Shown in pieces: positions 17,759-26,738 of a stretch of DNA of 64,000 nt (position 1 is its first letter; each line of letters opens with the position of its first letter). The notes beneath the pieces were generated by a model that saw nothing but the letters and a program-made list of their open reading frames with translations, searched no databases and was not told where the DNA came from. Position numbers and translations under genes: made by a program. The stretch comes from Betaproteobacteria bacterium HGW-Betaproteobacteria-3. Its GTDB lineage: Bacteria; Pseudomonadota; Gammaproteobacteria; Burkholderiales; Burkholderiaceae_C. The stretch spans positions 368,150-432,149 of the forward strand of contig PHCI01000002.1 in the NCBI GenBank assembly GCA_002842205.1. Direction: 5' to 3'.

Positions 17759-20700
17759 TCACGCCAGTTGCTGCGCCAACAGCTTGGCCACGTGCACGGC
17801 GTCGCGGCCCGTGCCGTCATGGATCTGGTGCCTGCAGCTTGTGCCGTCGGCCACCACCAGTGCGTCGGGCTGGCGGCGCACGGCTGGCAGCAGGCTGAGT
17901 TCGGCCATCTGCATGGACACTGCGTGGTGGTTTGCCTCGTAGCCGAAACTGCCGGCCATGCCGCAGCAACTGCTTTCAATCAGCTCGGGTTGGGCGCCGG
18001 GAATCATGCGCAGCACGTCGAGCACCGGGCTGATCGCCCCGAAGGCCTTCTGGTGGCAGTGCCCGTGAACCAGAACCGGCTTGCCCACCGGCTGCAATCG
18101 AGCCTTCAGGGCATCGAGTTGGCCGGCCTGGCCTTCGCGCGCCAGGAATTCTTCGAACAACAGGGCCTGGGTGGCGACGGTGCCAGCGGCCTCGCCCAAT
18201 CCCATGACCAGGGCTTCATCGCGCAGCGTGAGCAGGCAGGACGGCTCCAGCCCCACGATGGCAATGCCCCGGGCGGCGAAGGGCAGCAGCGCCTCGATCA
18301 ATTCGCGGGCCTTGGTCCGGGCCTGATCGACCCTGCCGGTGGCCAGGTACGTGCGGCCACAGCACAGGTGCGCGCCGCCGGGGGCGTGTTTGGTGGCCAC
18401 ATGCACCGTGTAGCCGGCGGCTTGCAGCACCTGGAGCGCGGCCGTGGCGTTGTCGGACTCGAAGGTGCCGTTGAACGTGTCTACAAAAAGAACGACCGGC
18501 TTTGCGGCCTGCAACACGGCTCCGCGTGAGGCGCTGGCGGGCGGGGCGTTGAAGAAGGTTCGTGTCTTCCATTGCGGCAGGCTGCGTCGGGCCGACAGGC
18601 CCAGGAGCTTTTCACTGAGCAGCGCCAGCCCAGGAATGCGGTCGCGCAGGTTCAGGATCGGCGCGAAGCGGCTGGCCCAATGCGCGTAGTCGGGCAGGGC
18701 GGCAACCAGCCGGTCCTTGATCGACCGGCCGTGGTGGGCGCCGTCATGGTGCAAAAACTCCACTTTCATGCGCGCCATGTCCACGCCGGTCGGGCAGTCA
18801 CGCCGACAGCCTTTGCAGCCCACGCACAGGTCCAGGGCCTCCCTGACCGCCGTCAGGGAGGCTTCAGACCAGCCTGTGGCAGCGCCGCCCCCTTCGTCGA
18901 CGCTGCCCCGGAAGGCGACGGGGTCCAACTGCCCGGAGAGGGCAAGTCGCAGCGTGTTGGCCCGGCCTCGGGTGGAATGGATTTCGTCGCGCGTGACGCG
19001 GTAGCTCGGGCACATGGTGCCGACGTCGAACTTGCGGCAGTGGCCGTTGTTGTTGCACATCTCGACGGCTTTGGCCCAACCCTGTGCGGGGTCGCCACCG
19101 GTGCCGGGTTCGGTGGTTTCTTCGGTGACCGGGTTGTTTTGCACGTTCCAGGCGGACCAGTCGAGCACGGGCTGCAGGGGGATGACCTTGTAGGTTGGCG
19201 GCAAACGCATCAGCGACGCATCGTCCATTCGGGGCGGGTTGACGATGCGCTGGGGGCAGAACAATCCCGACGGGTCCATGTGCTGCTTGATCTGCGCAAA
19301 AGCCTGCTGGATCTTTGGGCCGAACTGCCATTCGATCCACTCGCCGCGACACAGGCCGTCCCCGTGCTCGCCGCTGTAGGCGCCCTTGTATTTGCGCACG
19401 AGTTCGGAGGCTTCTTCGGCAATCGCGCGCATCTTGGCGGCGCCCCCATTCGGTCCGCCCTGGCGCATGTCCAGGATCGGTCGCACGTGCAGGGTGCCGA
19501 CCGACGCATGGGCGTACCAGGTGCCGCGGCTGCCGTGGCGGCGGAACACCTGCGTGAGTGCGTCGGTGTACTCGGCCAGGTGTTCCAGCGGCACGGCGCA
19601 GTCTTCGATGAAGCTCACCGGCTTGCCATCGCCCTTGAGGCTCATCATGATGTTGAGGCCCGCCTTGCGGACTTCCCACAGGGCTTTTTGCGGGGCGTCG
19701 TCCACCATCTCCACCACGCTGCCGGGCAGGCCCAGATCACCCATCAAGTCCACCAGCTGGCGCAGTTTGGGCCGCAGGGCTGCCTTGTCCGCCCCGGAGA
19801 ACTCCACCAGCAGGATGGCCTGCGGTTCGCCGAGCAGTGCGGTGCGCACGGTAGACGCAAAGGCCGGGTTGCCCAGTGAAAGGTCCAGCATGGTGCGGTC
19901 CACCAGTTCGACGGCAGTCAGGGTGCCATCACCCAGCCGGGCGATGTGCTGCGCCGAATCCATGGCCTGGTAGAACGTGGGGAAGTTCACCACCCCCAGA
20001 ACCTTGGCCCGGGGCAGTTCGCTCAGGCGTAGCGTGAGCGACCGGGTCAGCGCCAGAGTGCCCTCGCTGCCCACCAGCAGGTGGGCGAGGTTGACCGAGC
20101 CGTCGGCCGTGTACGGTTTTTCACTTTGGTTGTGGAAGATGTCGAGGTTGTAGCCGGCCACGCGGCGCAATACCTTGGGCCAGTGCTGCTCAATCTCTGG
20201 CCGCAGATTCTCAGACAAAATCTGCAAATAGCCCCCGATTCCCCGTGCTTTACCGCTCGCAATATCATAGCGTCCAAAATCCAGCAGACTGCCATCGGAC
20301 AGCCAGGCCTGCGCACCCTCGACGTTGTGGACCATGTTGCCGTAGGCGATGCTTCGGCTGCCGCACGAGTTGTTGCCGGCCATGCCACCCAGCGTGGCCT
20401 GCGCGCTGGTGGACACGTCCACCGGATACCACAGGCCGCTTTGGCGAAGCGCGGCGTTCAGGTGGTCGAGCACGATGCCGGGCTCGACCGTGGCGGTGCG
20501 GGCGGCCTCGTCTACCGAAAGGAGGTTGCGCAGGTATTTGGTGTGGTCGATGACCAGCCCGGCGCCCACCGTCTGCCCGCATTGGCTGGTGCCGGCGCCC
20601 CGCGGCACGATGGGCACGCCGAGGTCGCGGCAGATGTCAATGGCCAGCGCTACGTCGGCGCTGGTGCGCGGCACGAAGACGCCCACGGGCATCTGCTGGT

Positions 20701-20881
20701 AAATCGAGGCATCGGTGGCGTAGCGGCCCCGGTCAGCGGGGGTGAACAGCACTTCGCCGGCCGTTTCGGCGGCCAGTCGCGCTGCCAGTCGGCCCGCGAC
20801 TTCGTTGCTGGCGCGGGCGACCTCATCGTAAGCGTGGGCCGCGGTCTTGCGGGTGATGGCCAGAGGCAGTGGTGCGTTCAT
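17759..20881 (-). CDS. Fused FAD-linked and iron-sulfur 2-hydroxyacid dehydrogenase (YdiJ-like)
   Basis: 1040 residues. The order is FAD-binding type 4 domain (about 60-270, with PRGAGTSQCGQ and GGMAGNNSCGSRS), FAD-oxidase C-terminal domain, a [4Fe-4S] ferredoxin part (FDVGTMCPSYRVTRDE and LCVGCKGCRRDCPTGVDMAR near 690), then two CCG domains (HLCCGRTYLATG; ESSCCGMAGSFGYE). This is GlcD and GlcF joined in one chain, as in E. coli YdiJ, a D-2-hydroxyglutarate-type dehydrogenase. It should oxidise a D-2-hydroxyacid and pass electrons to the quinone pool. It lies 24 bases after the GntR gene. Residues around 195-212 look to be encoded by a degenerate family A repeat (20221-20275). Confidence 0.88.
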   Translation of the reverse strand: MNAPLPLAITRKTAAHAYDEVARASNEVAGRLAARLAAETAGEVLFTPADRGRYATDASIYQQMPVGVFVPRTSADVALAIDICRDLGVPIVPRGAGTSQCGQTVGAGLVIDHTKYLRNLLSVDEAARTATVEPGIVLDHLNAALRQSGLWYPVDVSTSAQATLGGMAGNNSCGSRSIAYGNMVHNVEGAQAWLSDGSLLDFGRYDIASGKARGIGGYLQILSENLRPEIEQHWPKVLRRVAGYNLDIFHNQSEKPYTADGSVNLAHLLVGSEGTLALTRSLTLRLSELPRAKVLGVVNFPTFYQAMDSAQHIARLGDGTLTAVELVDRTMLDLSLGNPAFASTVRTALLGEPQAILLVEFSGADKAALRPKLRQLVDLMGDLGLPGSVVEMVDDAPQKALWEVRKAGLNIMMSLKGDGKPVSFIEDCAVPLEHLAEYTDALTQVFRRHGSRGTWYAHASVGTLHVRPILDMRQGGPNGGAAKMRAIAEEASELVRKYKGAYSGEHGDGLCRGEWIEWQFGPKIQQAFAQIKQHMDPSGLFCPQRIVNPPRMDDASLMRLPPTYKVIPLQPVLDWSAWNVQNNPVTEETTEPGTGGDPAQGWAKAVEMCNNNGHCRKFDVGTMCPSYRVTRDEIHSTRGRANTLRLALSGQLDPVAFRGSVDEGGGAATGWSEASLTAVREALDLCVGCKGCRRDCPTGVDMARMKVEFLHHDGAHHGRSIKDRLVAALPDYAHWASRFAPILNLRDRIPGLALLSEKLLGLSARRSLPQWKTRTFFNAPPASASRGAVLQAAKPVVLFVDTFNGTFESDNATAALQVLQAAGYTVHVATKHAPGGAHLCCGRTYLATGRVDQARTKARELIEALLPFAARGIAIVGLEPSCLLTLRDEALVMGLGEAAGTVATQALLFEEFLAREGQAGQLDALKARLQPVGKPVLVHGHCHQKAFGAISPVLDVLRMIPGAQPELIESSCCGMAGSFGYEANHHAVSMQMAELSLLPAVRRQPDALVVADGTSCRHQIHDGTGRDAVHVAKLLAQQLA

Positions 20882-20905
20882 GCCGATTCGGTTCCGGATT
20901 CAATT

Positions 20906-21595
20906 TCAGGCCGAAGCGCTGCAGGTTCCCGGGCCTGTGCGCAACTGCTCCATCACCACGTCGCGCTTGTGGACCAGGTGCGCGATCAGCACGGTACGCA
21001 TGGCTGCGGCGTCACGCGCCGTCAGCGCGTCCACCATGGCTCCGTGCTCGCGCATCGCGTTCTTCCACTTCTCACCATCCTGGTTTGAGCGAAAGCGCAG
21101 CGCCTGCAGTCGCGCGTTGACCTGGGTGTAGGTGGTGGTGAGTACCGGGTTCTTGGCCGCGGCATTGATGGCACTGTGGATCAGGGCATTGAGGCGGTAG
21201 TAAGCCGAGAGATCGGAGCGGGTGTAGGCCGCCATCATCTCGAAGTGCAGGGCCTGGATCTCGGCCAGCTCGGCGTCGGTGATGCGCTGGGCCGCCAGCT
21301 CGCCCGACAGGCCTTCCAGACCGGCCATGACCTCAAAGGTGTGGCGCACGTCGTCTTCTGTCAGTTCGACGGCAATGGCGCCCCGGTTGGGCAGCAGCTC
21401 CACCAGACCCTCCGCGGCGAGCATCTTGATGGCCTCGCGCAAAGGGGTTCGCGACACTTCAAGGACTTCGCTGAGCTCGCGCTCATTGAGCTTGGCGCCC
21501 GGCGCGATCTGACCTTCCACGAGCATCTGGCGAAGTCGGCCCGCGACCTGGTCGTGCAGGGCCGCGCGCGGGATGGAGAGGATGTCCGCTGTCAT
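20906..21595 (-). CDS. GntR-family transcriptional regulator, FCD subfamily
   Basis: 229 residues. N-terminal winged helix (about 12-75) with SRTPLREAIKMLAAEGLVELLPNRGA, the standard GntR recognition region; C-terminal helical FCD domain with the metal-site histidines likely in ALIHSAIN and MREHGAMV and in AHLVHKRD. It is the first gene of a minus-strand pair with the FAD dehydrogenase and divergent from the aminotransferase gene. Two identical TTGTATGCAA sites, a sequence of the type bound by FCD regulators, lie in the intergenic region and are the likely operators. The effector may be a 2-hydroxy- or 2-oxoacid of the encoded pathway. Confidence 0.92.
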   Translation of the reverse strand: MTADILSIPRAALHDQVAGRLRQMLVEGQIAPGAKLNERELSEVLEVSRTPLREAIKMLAAEGLVELLPNRGAIAVELTEDDVRHTFEVMAGLEGLSGELAAQRITDAELAEIQALHFEMMAAYTRSDLSAYYRLNALIHSAINAAAKNPVLTTTYTQVNARLQALRFRSNQDGEKWKNAMREHGAMVDALTARDAAAMRTVLIAHLVHKRDVVMEQLRTGPGTCSASA

Positions 21596-21604
21596 TCGAA
21601 GATT

Positions 21605-21614
21605 TTGTATGCAA
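21605..21614. promoter_or_regulatory. Putative GntR operator, copy 1
   Basis: TTGTATGCAA, a near-perfect inverted repeat of the TTGTATACAA type, inside the longer identical stretch TTTTGTATGCAAAAAAT. It lies 10 bases upstream of the GntR ATG, a position suited to autorepression. Confidence 0.7.
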
Positions 21615-21666
21615 AAAATTGGCTTGTCAAAGCAAAATCAGGGTCAATTCTGTTGACAAATCAGTT

Positions 21667-21676
21667 TTGTATGCAA
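21667..21676. promoter_or_regulatory. Putative GntR operator, copy 2
   Basis: The same TTTTGTATGCAAAAAAT stretch as copy 1, exactly 62 bases away, which is close to six helical turns. A TTGACA hexamer (21653-21658) lies just before it, so it probably overlaps the promoter of the aminotransferase-TRAP operon. Confidence 0.7.
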
Positions 21677-21708
21677 AAAATGACTCATCCATCGTGGAGT
21701 TTTGTTTC

Positions 21709-22944
21709 ATGCTGACGCTCGATTTTCACCCCACGGGTCGCCATTTCCTGCAGATCCCCGGCCCGTCGCCCGTGCCGGACCGTATCTTGCGCGCCATGAG
21801 CCTGCCCACCATTGACCATCGCGGGCCCGAGTTCGGCGCATTGGGCCTGAAGGTGCTGGCTGACGTGCAAAAAATCTTCCAGACCCGGCATCCGGTCATC
21901 ATTTACCCCGCTTCCGGGACGGGTGCCTGGGAAGCAGCGCTGACCAACGTGCTCAGCCCCGGCGACCATGTGTTGATGTACGAAACCGGGCATTTCGCGT
22001 CGCTCTGGCACAAGATGGCCACCCGGCTCGGACTCCGGGCCGAATTTCTGGCGTTGCCAGGCACAGAAGCAGGCGTGCCCTTGAGCTGGCGTCGTGGCGT
22101 GCAGGCTGCGCTGATCGAGGAACGCCTGAAGGCCGACGCCCAGCACGCCATCAAGGCGGTGTGTGTGGTGCACAACGAAACCTCCACGGGCGTCACCAGC
22201 AACATTGCGGCGGTTCGCAAGGCGATCGACGCCGCAAAGCACCCTGCATTGCTGATGGTGGACACCATCTCGGGCCTGGCCTCGGCGGAGTACAAACATG
22301 ACGATTGGGGTGTGGACGTCACCGTCAGCGGATCGCAAAAGGGCCTGATGCTGCCCCCTGGCATGAGTTTCAATGCGGTGTCGCCCAAGGCCATCGAGGC
22401 CAGCAAGTCGGCGAAGTTGCCCAAGGCCTTCTGGGCCTGGGACGAGATCATCGAGATGAACAAGGGCGGCTATTGGCCTTATACCCCCAATACCAACCTG
22501 CTCTATGGCCTGAACGAAGCCTGCGACATGCTGTTGGCGCAGGGCCTGGAGGCCGTATTTGCGCGGCATCAGCGTTGGGGCGAAGGTGTGCGCGCCGCGG
22601 TGCGCGCCTGGGGCCTGGAGATCCAGTGTGCAGAGGCTTCCGTGTATTCCCCCGTTCTGACGGGCGTGATCATGCCCGAAGGCGTGGACGCAGACGCGGT
22701 TCGCAAACTCATTTACGAGCGCTTTGACTGTTCCCTGGGCACCGGTCTGGGCAAGGTCAAGGGCCGCATGTTCCGCATCGGCCATCTGGGCGACTGCAAC
22801 GACCTCACGCTGATGGCCGCATTGAGCGGGTGCGAGATGGGGCTCAGGTTGAGCGGTGTGAAGTTGGCCGGCTCGGGCGTTGTGGCGGCAATGGACTACT
22901 TCTCGGCGCACCCCATTCCAAGGCCTTTGCAAAAAGCAGCCTGA
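21709..22944 (+). CDS. sgaA: Class V aminotransferase, serine-glyoxylate aminotransferase type
   Basis: 411 residues from the ATG at 21709, with GGAG 10-14 bases upstream. PLP-dependent fold type I: the GTGAWEAAL cofactor-phosphate loop near 67, HNETSTGV near 155, the Asp of VDTISGLAS near 184, and the Schiff-base Lys211 in SGSQKGLMLPPG. The N-terminal FLQIPGPSPVPDRI and HRGPEF motifs match serine-glyoxylate/alanine-glyoxylate aminotransferases. It should convert glyoxylate to glycine with serine as donor. Alongside a glycolate-oxidase-like dehydrogenase this suggests glyoxylate is an intermediate of the locus. Confidence 0.85.
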   Translation: MLTLDFHPTGRHFLQIPGPSPVPDRILRAMSLPTIDHRGPEFGALGLKVLADVQKIFQTRHPVIIYPASGTGAWEAALTNVLSPGDHVLMYETGHFASLWHKMATRLGLRAEFLALPGTEAGVPLSWRRGVQAALIEERLKADAQHAIKAVCVVHNETSTGVTSNIAAVRKAIDAAKHPALLMVDTISGLASAEYKHDDWGVDVTVSGSQKGLMLPPGMSFNAVSPKAIEASKSAKLPKAFWAWDEIIEMNKGGYWPYTPNTNLLYGLNEACDMLLAQGLEAVFARHQRWGEGVRAAVRAWGLEIQCAEASVYSPVLTGVIMPEGVDADAVRKLIYERFDCSLGTGLGKVKGRMFRIGHLGDCNDLTLMAALSGCEMGLRLSGVKLAGSGVVAAMDYFSAHPIPRPLQKAA

Positions 22945-23022
22945 CCCCGGCCCGTTTTCTCACTGCGCGGTCTGCGGCCGCGTGATCTTTGGCATCCGAT
23001 GAACACAACCGAAGGAGACATC

Positions 23023-24048
23023 ATGAAGGCGTATCCCCATTCCATTGCCGCACTGACGGCCAAGTTCCGCAAACTGGCGGGTGGGTCGGTGATTGCGGCA
23101 GGCGCGGCCCTGCTGATGGGCCACGGCAGCGCCCTGGCGCAGGTCGAGATCAAGCTCGGGCATGTCGGCGAACCCGGTTCCTTGTTTCAGGCCAGCGCGG
23201 ATGAGTTCGCCAAACGTGCCAATGCCCGATTGGAGGGCAAGGCCAAGGTGGTGGTGTTTGGCTCCAGCCAGCTGGGGGGCGACAAGGAAATGATCCAGAA
23301 GCTCAAGCTGGGCACCATTGACATGGCCTTGCCATCGACCGTGATGACTTCCGAAGCCGATTTGTTTGGCATTTTCGAGATGCCCTACATCGTCAAGGAC
23401 CGGGCGCACATGGCCCGGATTGAAAAAGACGTGTTCTGGCCCAGCATTGCACCGGAGGCCGAGAAAAAAGGCCTGAAGGTGCTGGCCGTCTGGGAAAACG
23501 GCTACCGCCATATCACCAACAACAAGAAGGCCATCAAGGTGCCGGATGACCTCAAGGGCATCAAGCTGCGGGTGCCCGAAGGCAAATGGCGCGTGAAGAT
23601 GTTCCAGACCTATGGGGCCAACCCCAGCCCGATGAAGTTCTCCGAGTTGTTCACGGCGTTGCAGACCGGCGTGATGGACGGTCAGGAAAATCCGTTCACG
23701 CAAATCTATTCGGCCAAGCTGCAGGAGGTCCAGAAGTTCCTGTCACTGTCGGGCCATGTGTATACCCCCGCCTATCTGACCGTGGGCGTCCGCCGTTATG
23801 CCACGTTGCCGGCCGATGTGCGCAAGGTGCTGGAAGACACGGCCCGTGAAACCCAGGCGTATGTCTACGAGACCGCCATCAAGGCCGAAACCGATTTGCT
23901 GGGCAAGCTCAAGCAAAGCGGCATGCAGGTCAATGAGGTCGACAAGGAGGCCTTCATTGCCGCCAGCAAGTCCATTTATGACGACTTCGGCAAGGATGTG
24001 ACGGGTGCCAAACCCCTGATCGACAAGGCTGTCGCGCTCGGCAAATAA
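23023..24048 (+). CDS. dctP: TRAP transporter periplasmic substrate-binding protein
   Basis: 341 residues. GAAGGAGACATC places the start at 23023 rather than at an ATG 24 bases earlier. A signal peptide with a hydrophobic stretch (SVIAAGAALLMGHG) ends at GSALA-Q. The mature DctP domain shows KLGHVGEPGSLFQASADEFAKR and LRVPEGKWRVKMFQTYGANPSP, where the arginine probably clamps the substrate carboxylate, then ALQTGVMDGQENPFTQIYSAKLQEVQKFLSLSGH. It binds an organic acid for the DctQM permease that follows. Confidence 0.92.
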   Translation: MKAYPHSIAALTAKFRKLAGGSVIAAGAALLMGHGSALAQVEIKLGHVGEPGSLFQASADEFAKRANARLEGKAKVVVFGSSQLGGDKEMIQKLKLGTIDMALPSTVMTSEADLFGIFEMPYIVKDRAHMARIEKDVFWPSIAPEAEKKGLKVLAVWENGYRHITNNKKAIKVPDDLKGIKLRVPEGKWRVKMFQTYGANPSPMKFSELFTALQTGVMDGQENPFTQIYSAKLQEVQKFLSLSGHVYTPAYLTVGVRRYATLPADVRKVLEDTARETQAYVYETAIKAETDLLGKLKQSGMQVNEVDKEAFIAASKSIYDDFGKDVTGAKPLIDKAVALGK

Positions 24049-24075
24049 CACCTGAAACAAGGCGAACCCGACTCC

Positions 24076-24609
24076 ATGCACAACGCTTCTCTTCCTGCCA
24101 GTGGCAATGCAATGCACCGATTCAGGGGTCGCTATGGCCTGATGCTTGAATGGGTGGTGATGTTCCTGATGGTGGCACTGGCGGTGGAGGTCGTGCTGGG
24201 GATCGTCTTCCGTGCCAGCGGGCATGCGCTGGTGTGGTACGACGAGGTGGCCTCGGTGTTGCTGGCCTGGTTGACGTTTTACGGCTCGGCGCTGGCGTCG
24301 GTCAAACGCGCCCACATCGGCTGCCCCGAGGTGGTGGAGCAGTTGCCGTCTACCGCAAAACGTGTGGTCCACATTGGGGGGCAGATTCTGGTGATCGTGT
24401 TTTTTGCGTTGTTGTGCTGGGTGGGCCTGTCGATCATGCCGTTCCTGGTGGGGGACGCGCTGGTCAGTCTGCCCTGGGTTCCGATGAACCTGGTCCAGTC
24501 GGTCATCCCGATCTCGGCCGCGTTGATTGTGGTGGCCGAGACCATGAACCTGATCGAATTGATCAGCCCGCCTGCAGCCGTCCCGACCCTGTCGGGCCCC
24601 TCGCACTGA
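24076..24609 (+). CDS. dctQ: TRAP transporter small permease
   Basis: 177 residues with four membrane helices, the normal DctQ size. The WYDEVASVLLAWLTFYGSALASVKRAHIG segment matches the conserved E-x3-(Y/L)-x-L-x-W core between helices 2 and 3. DctQ supports folding and docking of the large permease DctM. It lies between dctP and dctM with gaps of 27 and 16 bases. Confidence 0.9.
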   Translation: MHNASLPASGNAMHRFRGRYGLMLEWVVMFLMVALAVEVVLGIVFRASGHALVWYDEVASVLLAWLTFYGSALASVKRAHIGCPEVVEQLPSTAKRVVHIGGQILVIVFFALLCWVGLSIMPFLVGDALVSLPWVPMNLVQSVIPISAALIVVAETMNLIELISPPAAVPTLSGPSH

Positions 24610-24625
24610 ACGCCCTCGCAACACC

Positions 24626-25912
24626 ATGACCACCATGCTGCTTCTGTTCGGCGCTGTCCTGGCGCTGGTACTGCTCAATATTCCCATTGCCGTTTCTCTG
24701 GGCATCGTGGCCGTTGTGGCCATGCTGTCCAGCCATGGCCTGGACTCGCTGCCCAATATGGCGCTGGTCATCTACAACGGGGCGACCAACTTCCCGCTGC
24801 TGGCCATTCCCCTGTTCATCCTGGCGGGCGCCATCATGAATGCTTCGGGCATTTCCCAGCGGCTGGTGGCCTTTGCATCAGCCCTGTTTGGATGGGTTCG
24901 CGGCGGGCTGGCCCATGTGTCCATCGGGGCCTCGCTGTTCTTCGCGGAGATATCCGGCTCGGCAGTGGCCGACGTGGCCGCGTTGGGCTCCATCCTGATT
25001 CCGGGCATGAAGGCCAAAGGTTACCCGAGCCCATTCGCGGCTGCCGCCATGTCGTCGGCGGCCACCCTGGCGGTCATCATCCCGCCGTCGATTCCCATGA
25101 TCCTGTACGCCGTGATGGCCGAGACATCGGTGGTGCAGATGTTTGTGGCCGGACTGGTGCCGGGGTTGCTTGGAGCGATCGGCCTGATGGGCATGGCCAG
25201 CTTCCTGGCACGGCGCTACAACCTCCCTCGCGAAGAGGCTTTTTCGATGAAGCGCGTTGCCAAAACCGGGCGTGAGGCGCTTTGGGCGTTTGCGCTACCC
25301 AGCATCATCCTCGGTGGAATTTTTGGCGGTGTGGTGACCGCCACCGAGGGTGCTGCACTGGCGGTACTGGCCGCGCTTTTCATTGGTCTGGTGGTGTACC
25401 GGGAACTGAACCTCAGGCATCTGAGAGCAGCTGTGATGGAAGGTGGCGTGCAGACGGCTGTGGTCATGCTGCTGGTGGCCACCAGTGCGTTGCTGGGAAC
25501 CTACCTGACCGAAGTGCAGGCGCCGCAGGCACTGGCCAAGGCGGTGTCGGATTTCACGTCCAACAAATGGGTGGTTCTGGCGCTGCTCAATGTGTTGTTC
25601 CTGTTTCTGGGAATTTTCCTGCATTCCGCTGCGGCCATCATTCTCGTGATACCTATCGTCATGCCACTGGTCCGGTCGGTAGGCATCGACCCGGTGCATT
25701 TCGGCCTGATCGTGACCATCAACCTGGGTATCGGGCAGCAGACGCCGCCCGTGGCCAGCGTGTTGATGGTGGCCAGCTCCATCGCCAAGGCATCGGTCTG
25801 GGACGTGAGCAAGGTGAATGTGTGGTTCATCGGCGTGCTGGTGGCGATCCTGCTGCTGGTGACGTATGTGCCGGTCACGGGCATGGGTCTCGTCGAACTG
25901 TTCTATCGCTGA
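24626..25912 (+). CDS. dctM: TRAP transporter large permease
   Basis: 428 residues, about twelve membrane helices. DctM signatures: LLAIPLFILAGAIMNASGIS near 57, FFAEISGSAVADVAALGSILIPGM near 105, AATLAVIIPPSIPMILYAVMAETSV near 147, and VTINLGIGQQTPPVASVLMVA near 365. It catalyses sodium-driven uptake of the substrate handed over by DctP. The substrate is most likely a hydroxyacid or related acid handled by the neighbouring dehydrogenase and aminotransferase. Confidence 0.95.
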   Translation: MTTMLLLFGAVLALVLLNIPIAVSLGIVAVVAMLSSHGLDSLPNMALVIYNGATNFPLLAIPLFILAGAIMNASGISQRLVAFASALFGWVRGGLAHVSIGASLFFAEISGSAVADVAALGSILIPGMKAKGYPSPFAAAAMSSAATLAVIIPPSIPMILYAVMAETSVVQMFVAGLVPGLLGAIGLMGMASFLARRYNLPREEAFSMKRVAKTGREALWAFALPSIILGGIFGGVVTATEGAALAVLAALFIGLVVYRELNLRHLRAAVMEGGVQTAVVMLLVATSALLGTYLTEVQAPQALAKAVSDFTSNKWVVLALLNVLFLFLGIFLHSAAAIILVIPIVMPLVRSVGIDPVHFGLIVTINLGIGQQTPPVASVLMVASSIAKASVWDVSKVNVWFIGVLVAILLLVTYVPVTGMGLVELFYR

Positions 25913-25961
25913 ACCGGCGCGGGTAGTGTCCCGGCGATCGCCGTACAAGGAGAGGTCCACC

Positions 25962-26738
25962 ATGGATGAAGGTTCCGTCCGCCTGGCCGTTCAGTCTGGC
26001 GTGGCTGCGGTGGTGTTTGACCGCCCGCAGGCCCGCAACGCCATGACCTGGGGCATGTACGAACAGTTGTCAGACATTTGCGGTCAACTGCAGGGCGACG
26101 CCAGTGTGCGTGTGGTGACCTTCCGTGGCGCCGGCGGCGAAGCGTTTGTCGCGGGCACCGACATCGAGCAGTTCAGGTCCTTTCGCAACGGAGACGATGG
26201 CGTGGCTTACGAGGCGCAGATCGATGCCTGCATCGGTCTGCTCGAAGGTCTGCCGATGCCGACTGTGGCGTTGATCGAGGGCTGGGCGGTGGGCGGCGGG
26301 CTGGCCATCGCCACGACCTGCGACTTTCGTATCGCCACGCCGGGGGCACGCCTGGGGGTGCCGATTGCCCGTACGCTGGGAAATTGCCTGTCGGTGGCCA
26401 ACATGGGGCGTCTGGTGGCTGCCTTTGGCCAGCAGCGCGTCAAACGCATGCTCATGCTGGCCGAGATGCTGAGTGCGCAGGAGGCTCTGGCGTGCGGCTT
26501 TCTGCTGGAAATTGCCGAGCCCGCGCAAATGGACAACGCAGCGGCGCAGCTGGTCGCACGCCTGACTGCGCTGGCGCCGGTGACGCAAAGTGTCGCCAAG
26601 GAGGGGCTGCGTCGCCTGGCCGCGCACCATTTGCCGCCGGGCGAAGATCTGATTCGCCGCGCCTATGGCAGCGCCGATTTTCACGAAGGGGTCGAAGCCT
26701 TCGTGGCCAAACGCAGTCCTGTCTGGAAAGGGAAATGA
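25962..26738 (+). CDS. Enoyl-CoA hydratase/isomerase family protein
   Basis: 258 residues; AAGGAGAGGTCCACC precedes the ATG at 25962, while the open frame upstream overlaps dctM and is not coding. Crotonase motifs: FVAGTDIEQF near 59 and EGWAVGGGLAIATTCDFRIA near 104. The second active-site region (VPIARTLGN) lacks the usual catalytic Glu seen in classic hydratases, so isomerase, lyase or hydrolase chemistry is as likely as hydration. Its stop overlaps the start of the CoA-transferase gene, so the two are translationally coupled and probably act on the same CoA ester. Confidence 0.88.
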   Translation: MDEGSVRLAVQSGVAAVVFDRPQARNAMTWGMYEQLSDICGQLQGDASVRVVTFRGAGGEAFVAGTDIEQFRSFRNGDDGVAYEAQIDACIGLLEGLPMPTVALIEGWAVGGGLAIATTCDFRIATPGARLGVPIARTLGNCLSVANMGRLVAAFGQQRVKRMLMLAEMLSAQEALACGFLLEIAEPAQMDNAAAQLVARLTALAPVTQSVAKEGLRRLAAHHLPPGEDLIRRAYGSADFHEGVEAFVAKRSPVWKGK

